Below are positions 27,611 through 37,504 of a DNA stretch of 64,000 bases, in pieces; position 1 is the first letter of the stretch, and the number at the start of each line of letters is the position of its first letter. The stretch comes from Bacteroidales bacterium. Its GTDB lineage: Bacteria; Bacteroidota; Bacteroidia; Bacteroidales; Lentimicrobiaceae. The stretch spans positions 13,325 through 77,324 of the forward strand of contig JALHHH010000012.1 in assembly GCA_022837485.1 (NCBI GenBank), in the 5' to 3' direction. The notes beneath the pieces were generated by a model. That model was given only the letters and a program-made list of their open reading frames with translations, was not told the DNA's origin and did not search any database. The translations under genes were made by a program, and so were the position numbers.

Positions 27611-29821
27611 TTAGTCGTTGCCCGAATACCTGGGCAGTGTAAAGGTAAACCGGCTACCCTTACCGCGCTTACTGTCAACGAATATAGTTCCACCGTTGCG
27701 TTCGATAAACTCTTTCACCAGAATAAGTCCTAGCCCGGAACCCTTCTCATTGGCCGTTCCTTTCGAGGAAACCACCTTTTCGTCGAGTCTGAAGAGTTTC
27801 GACAGGGTATCGGGATCAATGCCTGTGCCCGTATCCACAACAGAGATACTGGCAAATCCGTCGGAAACAGCAGTTTCAATGGTAACCGTCCCACCTTCAA
27901 AAGAGTACTTTACGGCATTCGACAGAAGGTTCCGCAACACGGTTTTTGTCATATTCAGATCTGCTTTCACCTTACATCCTTCATCCCTGTCGTCGACAAA
28001 GATGCGAATGTCTTTGCCTGCCGCCTGTGAAAAGGCAACGGAAACGCTTTCGCGGATCAGAGTATCGAGTACAAACACTTCCGGACTGGGTTTGGTGTGA
28101 CCCAGCTGTGTTTTTGCCCATGCAAGGAGGTTATCCAGAAGCTGAAATGTAGTTTCAGTCGAAATCAGAATCTGCTGGAGCATCGACTTACGTTCCTCGT
28201 CCCCGAAATCGTCGTACTCATCGTTGAGCAGCCTTGAAAAACCCAGAATGGATGTAAACGGACTTCTGAGATCGTGTGCAATAATCGAGAAGAACTTATC
28301 CTTGGTAAGATTTGCATCCATAAGCTGCCGCTCGATTGCTAGTTGCTGCTCTTCTGCCTGTTTCCTGCTGCTAATATCCCGTGCAACGGAAATTACTCTC
28401 CCGGTTGGGATTCCGGCCTGATTAAACTGGGGTTGAATCATACTTTCAAACCAGATCAGCTTTCCCCTGCTGTCGCGAACCCTGAAGGTTGCAAGCTGAG
28501 GTGAAGGATTAACAATCAGCAGCTGCGACAGATTATCAATAGCGGGAAGATCGTCCTCGCACAACAATTCCCTGGGCTGAATCGAAAGTATGTCTTCCGC
28601 ATCGTATCCCAGAATTTTGGAGACGGAAGGCGATACGTATTCGATGTTTTCACCCGGAGTATGGATGGTAATGATGTCGTTCGAATTCTCGGCAATAATC
28701 CTGAACTTCTCTTCACTTTTTTGCTGAGCTTCACGCGACAGTTCAACCTCGGTAACATCGCGGCCAACAAACTGATACTCCGAAATCTGCTCATCCTGCT
28801 CGAAGATGGCACGTATCGTCCACTGCAGCAAAGCGGGCTCCCTCCCCGGCTGGTCAATGCGATGGTCGAAGCTGAGCACGGAAGTGGCTGGCTTGACCAT
28901 GGAAAGCAGTCGCTTTATTTTAGTATAATCTTTCTGACTGATCAGCTCCTTCATGGTAAGGTTAAGCAGCACATGAGCGGGGATCTGAAAGAAACGGGAA
29001 AAAGCCTGGTTAACAAACGTAAATTTCCCATCGGGCCGTATCCTGCATATAAGTTCGGTCTGATCCTCGATAATGGCTTTGAAAAACCGCTGGCTTTCGA
29101 GCAGGCGATCGTTAAAAAGCTTTTCATCGGTTACATCAACCATTACACCGCTCACCCGTTCGGGTTTTCCGGCGCTGCTTTTAAGGTAGTACCCCGATTT
29201 ACGTATCCATCGCACAGAATTACCGGTGATGATCCGAAATTCTAATTCAAACCACCCTAGGTGGGCAGTAAGCCTCGCCCACATCGTATCTACCCTCTGC
29301 CGGTCGTCGGGGTGTACTTTCGACATCCATTGCTCCGAAGTAACCGGTCCCGGCTGAAATTCAAAAATATCGTAACACTTTTCGCTCCATTCCAGCCTGC
29401 CTGTCTGGGGTTCCAGTTCCCAGGCTCCGGCCCTCAACGCTTTCAGGGCGATCTCAAGGCGACTTTCAAACTGAAGCATCTCCTGCTCAACCTTAATCCT
29501 TTCAGCAATTTCGCTGACAAGACGGGCATTCTTCTGCTCCAGCTCAGCCGTACGCTGCTCTACGGTTTCTTCGAGCTGCCTGCCATGCAGTTCCTGTTGC
29601 AACTGCAATGCTTTCAGACTACTAACATCGTTTATTACGCCAATAATCCCGTTAATATTTCCATTGGTATCGTAAAGAGGCGCCTTGGTAATAATTGCGA
29701 TGCGCGTTCCCGTTTCATCAATGGGGAACCTGGATTCATAACTGAACTTTTTCCCTTCACGGATAACAGCATCGTCGGATTTGACATGGCATTCATCGTA
29801 ATAATCGCCCAACATTTCCAT
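27611..29821 (-). CDS. PAS-domain sensor histidine kinase (5' end frameshifted)
   Basis: The intact part is 736 residues: a truncated first PAS domain (to about residue 75), a coiled-coil linker ('ETVEQRTAELEQKNARL', near 85-115), three further PAS/PAC modules (about 120-480), then HisKA with His516 in 'FSIIAHDLRSP' and an HATPase domain with 'NLLSNAVKYS', 'DTGTGIDP' and 'GSGLGLILV'. No membrane helix is visible, so it is probably a cytoplasmic kinase. The first PAS domain has no proper start here. Its missing first part ('MESIPVPVFFKDVH') is present just upstream in another frame (29866-30057), and a single missing base near 29869-29872 would join the two. No response regulator is adjacent on this strand; the LytTR regulator at 32.7 kb has its own kinase. 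Confidence 0.85.
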   Translation of the reverse strand: MEMLGDYYDECHVKSDDAVIREGKKFSYESRFPIDETGTRIAIITKAPLYDTNGNINGIIGVINDVSSLKALQLQQELHGRQLEETVEQRTAELEQKNARLVSEIAERIKVEQEMLQFESRLEIALKALRAGAWELEPQTGRLEWSEKCYDIFEFQPGPVTSEQWMSKVHPDDRQRVDTMWARLTAHLGWFELEFRIITGNSVRWIRKSGYYLKSSAGKPERVSGVMVDVTDEKLFNDRLLESQRFFKAIIEDQTELICRIRPDGKFTFVNQAFSRFFQIPAHVLLNLTMKELISQKDYTKIKRLLSMVKPATSVLSFDHRIDQPGREPALLQWTIRAIFEQDEQISEYQFVGRDVTEVELSREAQQKSEEKFRIIAENSNDIITIHTPGENIEYVSPSVSKILGYDAEDILSIQPRELLCEDDLPAIDNLSQLLIVNPSPQLATFRVRDSRGKLIWFESMIQPQFNQAGIPTGRVISVARDISSRKQAEEQQLAIERQLMDANLTKDKFFSIIAHDLRSPFTSILGFSRLLNDEYDDFGDEERKSMLQQILISTETTFQLLDNLLAWAKTQLGHTKPSPEVFVLDTLIRESVSVAFSQAAGKDIRIFVDDRDEGCKVKADLNMTKTVLRNLLSNAVKYSFEGGTVTIETAVSDGFASISVVDTGTGIDPDTLSKLFRLDEKVVSSKGTANEKGSGLGLILVKEFIERNGGTIFVDSKRGKGSRFTFTLPRYSGND

Positions 29822-29865
29822 TGAATTCCTGCCGATAACCAGCGACTCATCGTCATAATTGAAGA

Positions 29866-30057
29866 TGGAAAATGAACATCCTTAAAAAAAACAGGAACCG
29901 GAATTGATTCCATGAAACCGGCGTCGGATTTAAATCCGGGGATACCCGGTATAAAAGTTGCAGAATCCGTCTTCAGGGTTTCGGAATTCGGAACGGAGCG
30001 GGATACTTTTGGAGCTGACCGCTTAGAGTTTCTTTCCGGAGATTCAGGCATCGACAT
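29866..30057 (-). pseudogene. Displaced N-terminal segment of the PAS histidine kinase
   Basis: Read on the minus strand from the ATG at 30057 (or 30051), this frame encodes a polar leader 'SMPESPERNSKRS' and ends with 'GFMESIPVPVFFKDVH', the usual opening of a PAS domain. It then loses homology at a run of four A (29869-29872 on the plus strand). Adding one base there continues straight into 'SIFNYDDESLVIGRN' and the main kinase frame. The full gene would be 27611-30057. Assembly error and a genuine frameshift mutation are equally possible from sequence alone. Confidence 0.6.
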
Positions 30058-30519
30058 AAAAAAGGTATTCGTAAAAAGAAAAAAGAACATCCGAAACCTA
30101 CCGGTAAACACCGGACGCAACTTACCGGTGAAACACAAGAGTGAAACATCATTCTCACCCCTTTCAATCATTAACCGGTACTGCCGGAACGCCGACTTAC
30201 AAAAATACGCAAATAAAACTTTTCATTCAGATTGAAACAATTTGTTAATGAACAAATTCATAACAAAAGAGGATAACTCCTTAATTATTAACTGAATTAT
30301 AAATCATCTTCCGCACCAAAACGTGGTCTTCCATTCCCCCTTTAAGGGTATAAAAACGATGCCCAACTCTAATTTATACCTGCTTGAATGTGAGAAATCC
30401 TATAAATTTCTATCCATATATATCTGATAAATCGGGAAACACTGTATAAATTAGCAAGAATCACTCTGTGGAAGCGATTCTGAGTTTATTAATATTTAAA
30501 GTATAAATATTATAAATAT
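30058..30519. other. Long AT-rich divergent intergenic region with inverted repeats
   Basis: This 462-base gap separates the two kinase genes. It holds a perfect 8-bp inverted repeat with a 4-base spacer at 30239-30258 (arms AATTTGTT/AACAAATT), and another 8-bp repeat with a 5-base spacer at 30491-30511 (arms AATATTTA/TAAATATT) just before the hybrid kinase start. An imperfect 9-bp repeat around 30459-30483 lies between them. No gene or consensus TAnnTTTG element was found in front of 30520. Confidence 0.5.
30239..30258. repeat. Perfect 8-bp inverted repeat, possible operator
   Basis: Arms AATTTGTT (30239-30246) and AACAAATT (30251-30258) flank AATG. Size and symmetry suit a dimeric DNA-binding protein, but no regulator can be named. 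Confidence 0.4.
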
Positions 30520-32688
30520 ATGAAAATACTCCAAAATTCAAAAATGTCATATTTGCTTGCCGGGGCACTTTTGGCAGCAATTCTGGCAGCAGCAACCATT
30601 GCATGGGTAATCAGAGAAAAGCAGAAGAAAGAGATTGAGGCGGCATTACTGATACTCAGGGACAGCCGTCAGCCGGTAAACCAGGTTGAAAACACGCTTG
30701 AGGCCCTGTTTATGGCAGAAAATGAATTTAAGGAATATACCCTGAGTTATGAACAGGAGCATTTTATCAACTATCGAAAACAACTTGAGCGTCTGGTGAA
30801 TCACATCGACACACTACAGACTATGATGCGGCCTTTCGGGACAGGAGAGGGAAAAAGTGAAGCACGGCAAATCATTAGCGAACGCGAACGGGAGGCAGGA
30901 GCATACATTCGTCTGAAAAGGCTTACCGATTCGATCATGGTTATCGCTGCTACCATCGACTCTTTCCCTATCACTGATTCTCACAGGGATATTTCGTTGC
31001 GGAAGATAAAACCCAGGGAATTGGACATCGACACCCTGGCCTTCAGTCGAACCAAAGGATACAAAACCAAGGGACTGCTTGGCAAGATAAAAACATTTCT
31101 GGTGGGGGAAGAGGTAGAAGAAAAAACGGAAGGCACTGTTGTTGTGAAACCGGAAGAGACTGCAGCGGAAACAGAAGAAGACTCCTATTCACTCGATCAG
31201 TTTGCCGCGGATGTTATCACCCGTACCGACTCCTACTATCAGGCACAGCTGAAAAATCAGCTTAAGCACCGCAACGAGCTAAGACAAAGTGAGCTTCGGC
31301 TGATAAAACTGAACAATGCCCTGATGTCGGAGATTCGTGGTATTCTCTTCACGATGAAAGCATCGGCTATGAGCGATGAAAACAGTTTTGTAAAGCAATC
31401 AACTTCCAATATTACGCGTTCGGCAGGCATACTCTACAATTCTCTGCTTGCAGCTGTAATTGCAGCACTTCTGCTCGCTCTTGCCACGGCCTGGATGCTG
31501 CGCGAGAACAACAGATATCAGATCCGGCTGCTGGAGTCGGGGCAACAAGCCCTGGCTGAGGCGGAAGAAAAACGGCGCTTCCTCACGTATATGAGTCATG
31601 AGTTCCGTACACCCCTTTCATCCGTCATAGGTTTTGCCGAACAGCTGGAGCAATCGAAGCCCAATGCCGAACAACGCGAATACCTCGACGGCATCCTTTC
31701 TTCTTCCGAAATACTCCTGACTACCGTTAACGACATCCTCGACCTCTCCAAACTGGATGCAGGCAAAATGACGTTTCTGCATAATCCCTTCCGTCCTTCC
31801 GAAACCCTCAAACAAGCGGTTAAATCCTTCGATTCCATGATCCGCGATAAAAAGCTGAAGATCTCGGTTAAGTCCCCCGACCCCTCGCTGGTTGTGGTAG
31901 GCGATGAAGTCAGACTTCGCCAGGTAATAAACAACCTTGTAAGCAATGCCGTAAAATATACCCTCAAAGGCTCTATCGGCATTGAATCGCGGGTTGCACA
32001 GACCAACGGCACTACCAGTCTTACCATCCGTGTGGAAGATTCCGGAATGGGCATTGCTGCCGGTCAGATCGACAAGATATTTGACGAATACACCCGCGTT
32101 TATACCGACAACACAACGCGCTGGATAATAGGCACGGGCCTTGGACTTCCGGTTACCAAAAAGCTTATTGATGAGATGGGAGGGACCATTGAGGTACAAA
32201 GTAAGGCTGGCAAAGGATCCGTTTTTACGTTTACCATCCCCTACGAAACCGGTACCATGGAAATGCTGCCACTCGCCGGAGCAGAAACCGCCGTACTTCC
32301 TGAAGTCCCCGATGCACGCATCCTTATAGCCGACGATAATTACTTCAACGTTCAGCTACTTAAAAGCATATTCCGCCGGACCGGTGCCTGGATTGAGGCT
32401 GCTGACAATGGAGAGGAGGCATTGAAAAAAGCACTTTCAGGAGAATTTGACCTGTTGCTCAGCGATATGTTTATGCCCGGGATCGACGGCCTGGAACTTA
32501 CCCGCCGTATTCGCGCTCAGGCCGATGATAGAATCAGCCGTCTGCCGGTTATCATGATCACAGGAAACGTTTCTCAGGAAGCTTCTGCTAAAATGAAGGA
32601 GGCAGGTGTCAGCGACTTCCTTTTTAAACCTTTTCAGCAAAAAGACCTGATAGAAATGGCCGGCAAATACCTGACCAGGACCAGTTAA
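30520..32688 (+). CDS. Hybrid sensor histidine kinase/response regulator
   Basis: A 722-residue membrane sensor. Helices at about residues 10-30 and 308-328 enclose a ~280-residue periplasmic sensing region that is helical and has no named domain. HisKA follows with His360 in 'YMSHEFRTPLSSV'. The HATPase domain has 'NLVSNAVKYT', 'DSGMGIAAG' and 'GTGLGLPVTKKL'. The C-terminal receiver domain has 'LIADDNYFNV' and phospho-acceptor Asp649 in 'LLLSDMFMPGIDG'. The output partner is not encoded in the window. The gene is convergent with the LytTR regulator (18-base gap). The ATG at 30520 is the only good start and is preceded by an AT-rich palindrome at 30491-30511. Confidence 0.92.
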   Translation: MKILQNSKMSYLLAGALLAAILAAATIAWVIREKQKKEIEAALLILRDSRQPVNQVENTLEALFMAENEFKEYTLSYEQEHFINYRKQLERLVNHIDTLQTMMRPFGTGEGKSEARQIISEREREAGAYIRLKRLTDSIMVIAATIDSFPITDSHRDISLRKIKPRELDIDTLAFSRTKGYKTKGLLGKIKTFLVGEEVEEKTEGTVVVKPEETAAETEEDSYSLDQFAADVITRTDSYYQAQLKNQLKHRNELRQSELRLIKLNNALMSEIRGILFTMKASAMSDENSFVKQSTSNITRSAGILYNSLLAAVIAALLLALATAWMLRENNRYQIRLLESGQQALAEAEEKRRFLTYMSHEFRTPLSSVIGFAEQLEQSKPNAEQREYLDGILSSSEILLTTVNDILDLSKLDAGKMTFLHNPFRPSETLKQAVKSFDSMIRDKKLKISVKSPDPSLVVVGDEVRLRQVINNLVSNAVKYTLKGSIGIESRVAQTNGTTSLTIRVEDSGMGIAAGQIDKIFDEYTRVYTDNTTRWIIGTGLGLPVTKKLIDEMGGTIEVQSKAGKGSVFTFTIPYETGTMEMLPLAGAETAVLPEVPDARILIADDNYFNVQLLKSIFRRTGAWIEAADNGEEALKKALSGEFDLLLSDMFMPGIDGLELTRRIRAQADDRISRLPVIMITGNVSQEASAKMKEAGVSDFLFKPFQQKDLIEMAGKYLTRTS

Positions 32689-32706
32689 ATCATGTGACTG
32701 GTTTCT

Positions 32707-33429
32707 TTATGGCTTTTCAAGGGCACCGAGTACCGATTGACGGTACGAAATTCCTATGGGCAGACGTTCGTTTCCTAATACTACCGAATTGTTGGAAAAA
32801 GCCTTGACGTAGGCCCGGTTGACAATGTAGGATTTATGTATTCGTAAAAACAACCGTACCGGAAGCTGATCCAGCAGCTGGTGCGTGGTAGTGGTAGCCA
32901 GTATCATACGGCCTTCCATGAAAACCTTTACATAATTGCCGTAGCTCTGCAGGTAAAGGATATCTTTTGTTTCAACAACTTCCGTACTGCCCCCCAGATT
33001 GAGTTCCACCTTACCAGAAATCCCCGGTTCATCGGGCTTATGAAAAACTTCATGCAATCTGGCCCTGTCCCGGGCACGGTTTACAGCCCTGTCGAAATGC
33101 TGACGTGTAACCGGCTTCACCAGATAATCCACGACGTTGTATTCAAAACTGTCGGCAGCATAAGCAGCATATGCCGTGGTAAAGATTACCATTGGCTGAA
33201 ATTCAAGGGTATCGAGCATCTCCATCCCGCTTAAACCCGGGAGGTTGATGTCCAAAAACAAAAGGTCTATTTGTTTCTCTTTTAATATACCTATAGCCTC
33301 CTCCGCATCAAAGGCACATGCAGCCAGCTCTAGCCCTTCGGATTCACTTATATAACTTGTAAGTACCCATTGTGCCGGCTGCTCATCATCCACCACAAGA
33401 CAAACCAGTTTCTCGTTGTCGTTTCCCAT
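32707..33429 (-). CDS. LytTR-family response regulator
   Basis: A 240-residue two-domain regulator. The receiver domain (about 8-125) has 'VVDDEQPA', phospho-acceptor Asp60 in 'LLFLDINLPG' and Lys in 'YLVKPV'. The LytTR DNA-binding domain (about 140-238) has 'KDILYLQSYGNYVKV' and 'FLRIHKSYIVN'. LytTR regulators bind direct repeats upstream of target genes and often control cell-surface or polysaccharide functions. It lies five bases downstream of the LytS-like kinase and is surely its partner. Targets in this window are not evident. Confidence 0.95.
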   Translation of the reverse strand: MGNDNEKLVCLVVDDEQPAQWVLTSYISESEGLELAACAFDAEEAIGILKEKQIDLLFLDINLPGLSGMEMLDTLEFQPMVIFTTAYAAYAADSFEYNVVDYLVKPVTRQHFDRAVNRARDRARLHEVFHKPDEPGISGKVELNLGGSTEVVETKDILYLQSYGNYVKVFMEGRMILATTTTHQLLDQLPVRLFLRIHKSYIVNRAYVKAFSNNSVVLGNERLPIGISYRQSVLGALEKP

Positions 33430-33434
33430 AAATA

Positions 33435-34439
33435 TCAGGTGTTGTTACTGTTCCTGTGCAATTGAATCGTTAAATTTAACTCCGCTTCACTCCCGGATTT
33501 TTTCGCTTTTAATACATACCTTCCGGGAAACAGCAGGTTCAGCCGTTTTTTAACGGTTTCAATATCCAAACCTTTGATTCTTTGATTTGCCGGGCTTTCA
33601 GGAAGAGAGTGGCAAATATCCAGCTGTATAGCGTCATGCTCCGATATCAGCTTAATCTGTATTTCCGATTTCCCGTTTAATGCCAGACTTTTTTTGAGTG
33701 AATATTCCACCAACGGATGAAGCAGCAGCGGAGGAATCTGAACCAAACGGTCCGGCGTGATAGCTTCAAACCGGATCTCGCACCGACCCCCTAAACGGAG
33801 TTTTTCGATATCCAGATAGTTGCTTATATACGATTCCTCCTCTTCCAGCGTAACCGTATAACGTCCTGAAATGCCTACCTGGTATCGCAACAGCTCGGAA
33901 AGTTTGTAGGTGTACTCCAGAGCCATCTCCTTGTCGACAACTATGGTAGCGGCAATGTTGTTGAGGCTGTTGAAAAGAAAATGCGGATTCAGCTGGTTTT
34001 TTACAAATTCCAGCTCCATCTCTTTAAGACTCAGCTTGTTTTCCAGGTCAACCAGACTGCTTCCCTTGTGACGGCAGATACGTTCAAAAAAGTAATCCCC
34101 CGAAAATACCGTCAGAGCCAGTACCAGGTTTATCCATTTGGCATTCCATGCATCCGATGAACCCATGAATACTGCACTCAAGCGGAGCGTTAAAATCCAG
34201 GCAGTTATAAGGAAAAATACCGTAAGTACCCAGACCGACCATCTTTTCAGCTTCCCGAACTCATACCGCAGAACTACCATTCTCGAGAACCAGGAGAAGA
34301 TCAGCAGTATTATCATCCAGAACGGAATTATGTATACTCCGGCTTCCGGCATGTACTGCCTTACCCATAAAACCATCAGGATTGTCAGTACGACAATATA
34401 GGCCGGGAAATAAAACGTATCCGGAAAAAATTTCTTCAC
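33435..34439 (-). CDS. LytS/YehU-type sensor histidine kinase
   Basis: A 334-residue kinase with four predicted membrane helices in the first ~115 residues. The His_kinase domain follows, with phospho-acceptor His153 in 'NQLNPHFLFNSLNN'. A degenerate ATPase domain follows, where 'LLLHPLVEYSLKKSL' aligns with the N box. It has no separate extracellular sensor domain. It is the first gene of a two-gene operon with the LytTR regulator (five-base gap). A near-consensus -7 element (TAACTTAG on the minus strand, 34461-34468) lies just upstream. Confidence 0.93.
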   Translation of the reverse strand: MKKFFPDTFYFPAYIVVLTILMVLWVRQYMPEAGVYIIPFWMIILLIFSWFSRMVVLRYEFGKLKRWSVWVLTVFFLITAWILTLRLSAVFMGSSDAWNAKWINLVLALTVFSGDYFFERICRHKGSSLVDLENKLSLKEMELEFVKNQLNPHFLFNSLNNIAATIVVDKEMALEYTYKLSELLRYQVGISGRYTVTLEEEESYISNYLDIEKLRLGGRCEIRFEAITPDRLVQIPPLLLHPLVEYSLKKSLALNGKSEIQIKLISEHDAIQLDICHSLPESPANQRIKGLDIETVKKRLNLLFPGRYVLKAKKSGSEAELNLTIQLHRNSNNT

Positions 34440-34806
34440 GCTAAGTATCTGTTGCAGGGGCTAAGTTAGTCAATTTCTCCCTGAACAATACCTCACGCAA
34501 AACAAGATGTGATAAAATGTATACGTCATTTGCGCCAGACGCTGTCCGGCAATTTCTCCCTTTCTTCAAAGCATTGCAAACCGGAAAAAATTCCCCGCGT
34601 AGGAAGTATTGCCAATTTTAACGAGCTGATCTCCGTTTATAATTTACGGGGTCCCGTACCGAAAATCCGGACGAAGCTTGCCGGCAGTAGTTTTTACTTT
34701 CCCGCTTTAAGCGGACAGTATGAATTTTCAGTATTGAAAATTTTTTAAAAAGCACTGGCAATTGCCGAAACTTAAGTATATTGCCACATAATAAAACGCT
34801 CCGTCG
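34440..34806. other. Divergent intergenic region
   Basis: This 367-base gap separates the LytS-like kinase and the transglutaminase-like gene. Only weak promoter-like elements are visible, near 34461-34468 on the minus strand and TATATTGC near 34776-34783 on the plus strand. No gene is supported. Confidence 0.4.
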
Positions 34807-37467
34807 ATGAAACACTTTTTCCTGATTACAGTACTTGCAATTAGCCTGTTATCGTGCAATCCTCCAGGCGGTGGAAAGCACCTTATCATGGATAAATCAT
34901 ACAGGGAAGCGGTACATTCCCAATTCCTCGACCGCCGCGAACTGGCCTCGGGCAGAGATTCTGTTCTGTTTGCTGTGTTTAATCGTGAACTTTCCACTGC
35001 CGAACGCGAGGGTCTTGAGTTTCTGTATGCCTACATGCCCCTGAGCGATCTGGCAATGAACGACGGCCACTACTACCTGCGTCAGGTACAAACAGCACTG
35101 GAAGCACGAGAGCATTTCTCCTGGGGAAAAACGATACCGGAAGACATTTTCCTTCATTTTGTTCTTCCTTACAGGGTCAACAACGAATACACCGATACGG
35201 CACGCCAGGTGTTTTACAAAGAACTTAAAGAGCGCCTTGGCGGGATGGATATGACCACGGCAGCGCTGGAAGTAAATCACTGGTGCCACGAAAAAGTGAT
35301 TTACAAATCGACCGATGAGCGGACCTCCGGGCCGCTCACGACCGTAAGAACGGCTTTCGGGCGATGCGGGGAGGAATCAACCTTTACCGTTTCGGCCATG
35401 CGAGCTGCCGGTATCCCGGCCCGGCAGGTTTACACCCCGCGATGGGCACACACCGACGACAACCACGCCTGGGTTGAAGTCTGGATCGACGGAAAATGGC
35501 ACTTCCTCGGAGCCTGCGAACCCGAACCTGCTCTGGATATGGCCTGGTTTGCAGAACCGGTGAAACGGGCCATGATGACCCATACCTTTGTGTTTGGTAA
35601 ATACAACGGAAATGAAGAGGTTACCCAGACTACAGATTTCTATGCACGCCTGAACCTTCTCACAAATTATACCAATACCCGGCCCCTTACCGTAACCGTT
35701 ACTGACGAAGAGGGCATACCCCTTGAAAATGCATCCGTGGAATTTGGATTATACAATTATGCGGAGTTTTATCCCATCTCAACACTCCCCACCTCGGGCG
35801 ACGGCACCTGTACGCTAACCACCGGTTACGGAGACCTGATGATACAGGCAACCCTGAACGGTGTTTCCGCTGCAGTACTGTCGCGCGGCAACGACAGCGA
35901 TAACGTTACGATTCAACTCGGAAAGCAAACCGCTGTATTTCCGGAAGGCGAATACCTTCTGGTACCCCCGCCCAAACAGACAATACCTTCCGCAGACCCT
36001 GAAATAGCAGCACGTAACAACCGCAGGCTACTGGAAGAGGACTCCATCCGAAACATTTACATTTCCACGTTTATCGACTCCGTTTCAACCGTAAGCCTGG
36101 CGGCATCTGCGGGTGCTGACCCGGAAAAACTATGGAAATACATGGCACAGAGCCGCGGCAACTGGCCCGAAATTAAGGCATTCATCGAAAATAAAGACAA
36201 AGCCGGCACCGAAACGGCTATGCTGCTTCTCGAAAACATCTCCGAAAAAGACCTTCACGACATCCGGGCTTCGGTTCTCAACGACCACCTTGCCGCACTG
36301 AATGAAACCGTTCTTTCACCCGGAATTACACCCGGGCAGTATAACCGTTACGTTCTTTCTCCCAGGATCGGGCGTGAATTCGTCACCACCTGGCGGAGTT
36401 TCATCCGGAATTACTTTCCTGCGAAGCAGGCTGAGCAGTTCCGGGAAGATCCTGCTTCCGTCAGAGAGTGGATATACAATAACATCCGCCTCGACACCAT
36501 CCATAATTACTACGGCGTTCCGCTGAGTCCGGAAGGAATGCTTGAGCTAAAGCTGGCCGACCGATACTCCCGCGATCTGCTGTTTGTTGCCATCAGCCGC
36601 ACCTTCGGAGTGCCGGCCCGCCTTGAACCGTCAACCCGCCGTCCACAGTTTTTGAATAACGACGAATGGATTGACGTTGCATTTACCCCTCAGCCGGTAA
36701 ACCGCATCCCGCGCGGTCAGATCGTATTGATAAACGAAAGCCCGGATACCGATTTCATTCCGGGGTACTTCACCCACTACACCATTGCCCGCCTTGAAAA
36801 AGGACGCTTTATTACGCTCGACTATGAAACGGATGCCACCCTGCGAAGCTTCCCGGCAACATTGAGCGTCGATACAGGTTTTTACCGGCTGATGACGGGC
36901 AACCGCCTGAGTGAGGGGGAAGTGGCCTGCAACATACGGTATTTCAGGGTGAATGAAGGTAAAAGCACCTCAATGTCCATTCGTCTGACATCGGGCAGCA
37001 GAAAATCCGGAGCAATAGGTTTAGCCGATCCGGATGCTTCGTTCAGAGTTATTAACGGAAGTGGACGCGAAACTCTCCGGACCTCTCAAACGGAAAAGGG
37101 AATGGTTGTAGCCATCATTGATCCTTCGAAAGAACCTACCAGACACCTGATGGAAGACATCCGTTCTGCCCGGCGCGGTCTTCAGACCTGGGGAGGCAAT
37201 GTGGTTTTTGTTGTTGCCAGCGGAAAACTCACCCGGGGATTCAATCCTCTGGATTATAAGGATCTGCCCACAACTGCAAAGTTTGGGTACGACGACCCTG
37301 GTGAAATTGCTTCAGCCATCAGCACCACCTGTTCCATTGAGGGTGTTCCCCAATGGCCGGTGGTGGCCGTTATCAACGGGAAAAATGAAATCACCTGGTA
37401 CTCCGAAGGTTACAGCATTGGCCTGGGCGATCAGATTCTGAAGCAACTGTCGCTGATCCAGAAATAA
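34807..37467 (+). CDS. Transglutaminase-like domain lipoprotein
   Basis: An 886-residue lipoprotein: residues 1-17 are the signal and 'LLSC' the lipobox. Residues ~150-245 form a transglutaminase/protease-like domain with Cys187 in 'FGRCGEESTF' and His220 in 'DDNHAWVEVWIDG'. The usual third catalytic residue is not obvious, since 'FLGACEPEP' stands where an Asp is common. An Ig-like or carboxypeptidase-regulatory-like module follows (about 300-370). A second degenerate transglutaminase-like stretch appears around 'SREFGVPARLEP'-like sequence (near 600). The far C-terminus (about 755-886) looks thioredoxin-like but lacks a C-x-x-C. The role, perhaps peptide hydrolysis or cross-linking at the envelope, is unknown. 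It is a single-gene unit. Confidence 0.8.
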   Translation: MKHFFLITVLAISLLSCNPPGGGKHLIMDKSYREAVHSQFLDRRELASGRDSVLFAVFNRELSTAEREGLEFLYAYMPLSDLAMNDGHYYLRQVQTALEAREHFSWGKTIPEDIFLHFVLPYRVNNEYTDTARQVFYKELKERLGGMDMTTAALEVNHWCHEKVIYKSTDERTSGPLTTVRTAFGRCGEESTFTVSAMRAAGIPARQVYTPRWAHTDDNHAWVEVWIDGKWHFLGACEPEPALDMAWFAEPVKRAMMTHTFVFGKYNGNEEVTQTTDFYARLNLLTNYTNTRPLTVTVTDEEGIPLENASVEFGLYNYAEFYPISTLPTSGDGTCTLTTGYGDLMIQATLNGVSAAVLSRGNDSDNVTIQLGKQTAVFPEGEYLLVPPPKQTIPSADPEIAARNNRRLLEEDSIRNIYISTFIDSVSTVSLAASAGADPEKLWKYMAQSRGNWPEIKAFIENKDKAGTETAMLLLENISEKDLHDIRASVLNDHLAALNETVLSPGITPGQYNRYVLSPRIGREFVTTWRSFIRNYFPAKQAEQFREDPASVREWIYNNIRLDTIHNYYGVPLSPEGMLELKLADRYSRDLLFVAISRTFGVPARLEPSTRRPQFLNNDEWIDVAFTPQPVNRIPRGQIVLINESPDTDFIPGYFTHYTIARLEKGRFITLDYETDATLRSFPATLSVDTGFYRLMTGNRLSEGEVACNIRYFRVNEGKSTSMSIRLTSGSRKSGAIGLADPDASFRVINGSGRETLRTSQTEKGMVVAIIDPSKEPTRHLMEDIRSARRGLQTWGGNVVFVVASGKLTRGFNPLDYKDLPTTAKFGYDDPGEIASAISTTCSIEGVPQWPVVAVINGKNEITWYSEGYSIGLGDQILKQLSLIQK

Positions 37468-37504
37468 CGCAAGCTGCCGGTCGTTCACCGGAATGCTTAT
37501 TCAT

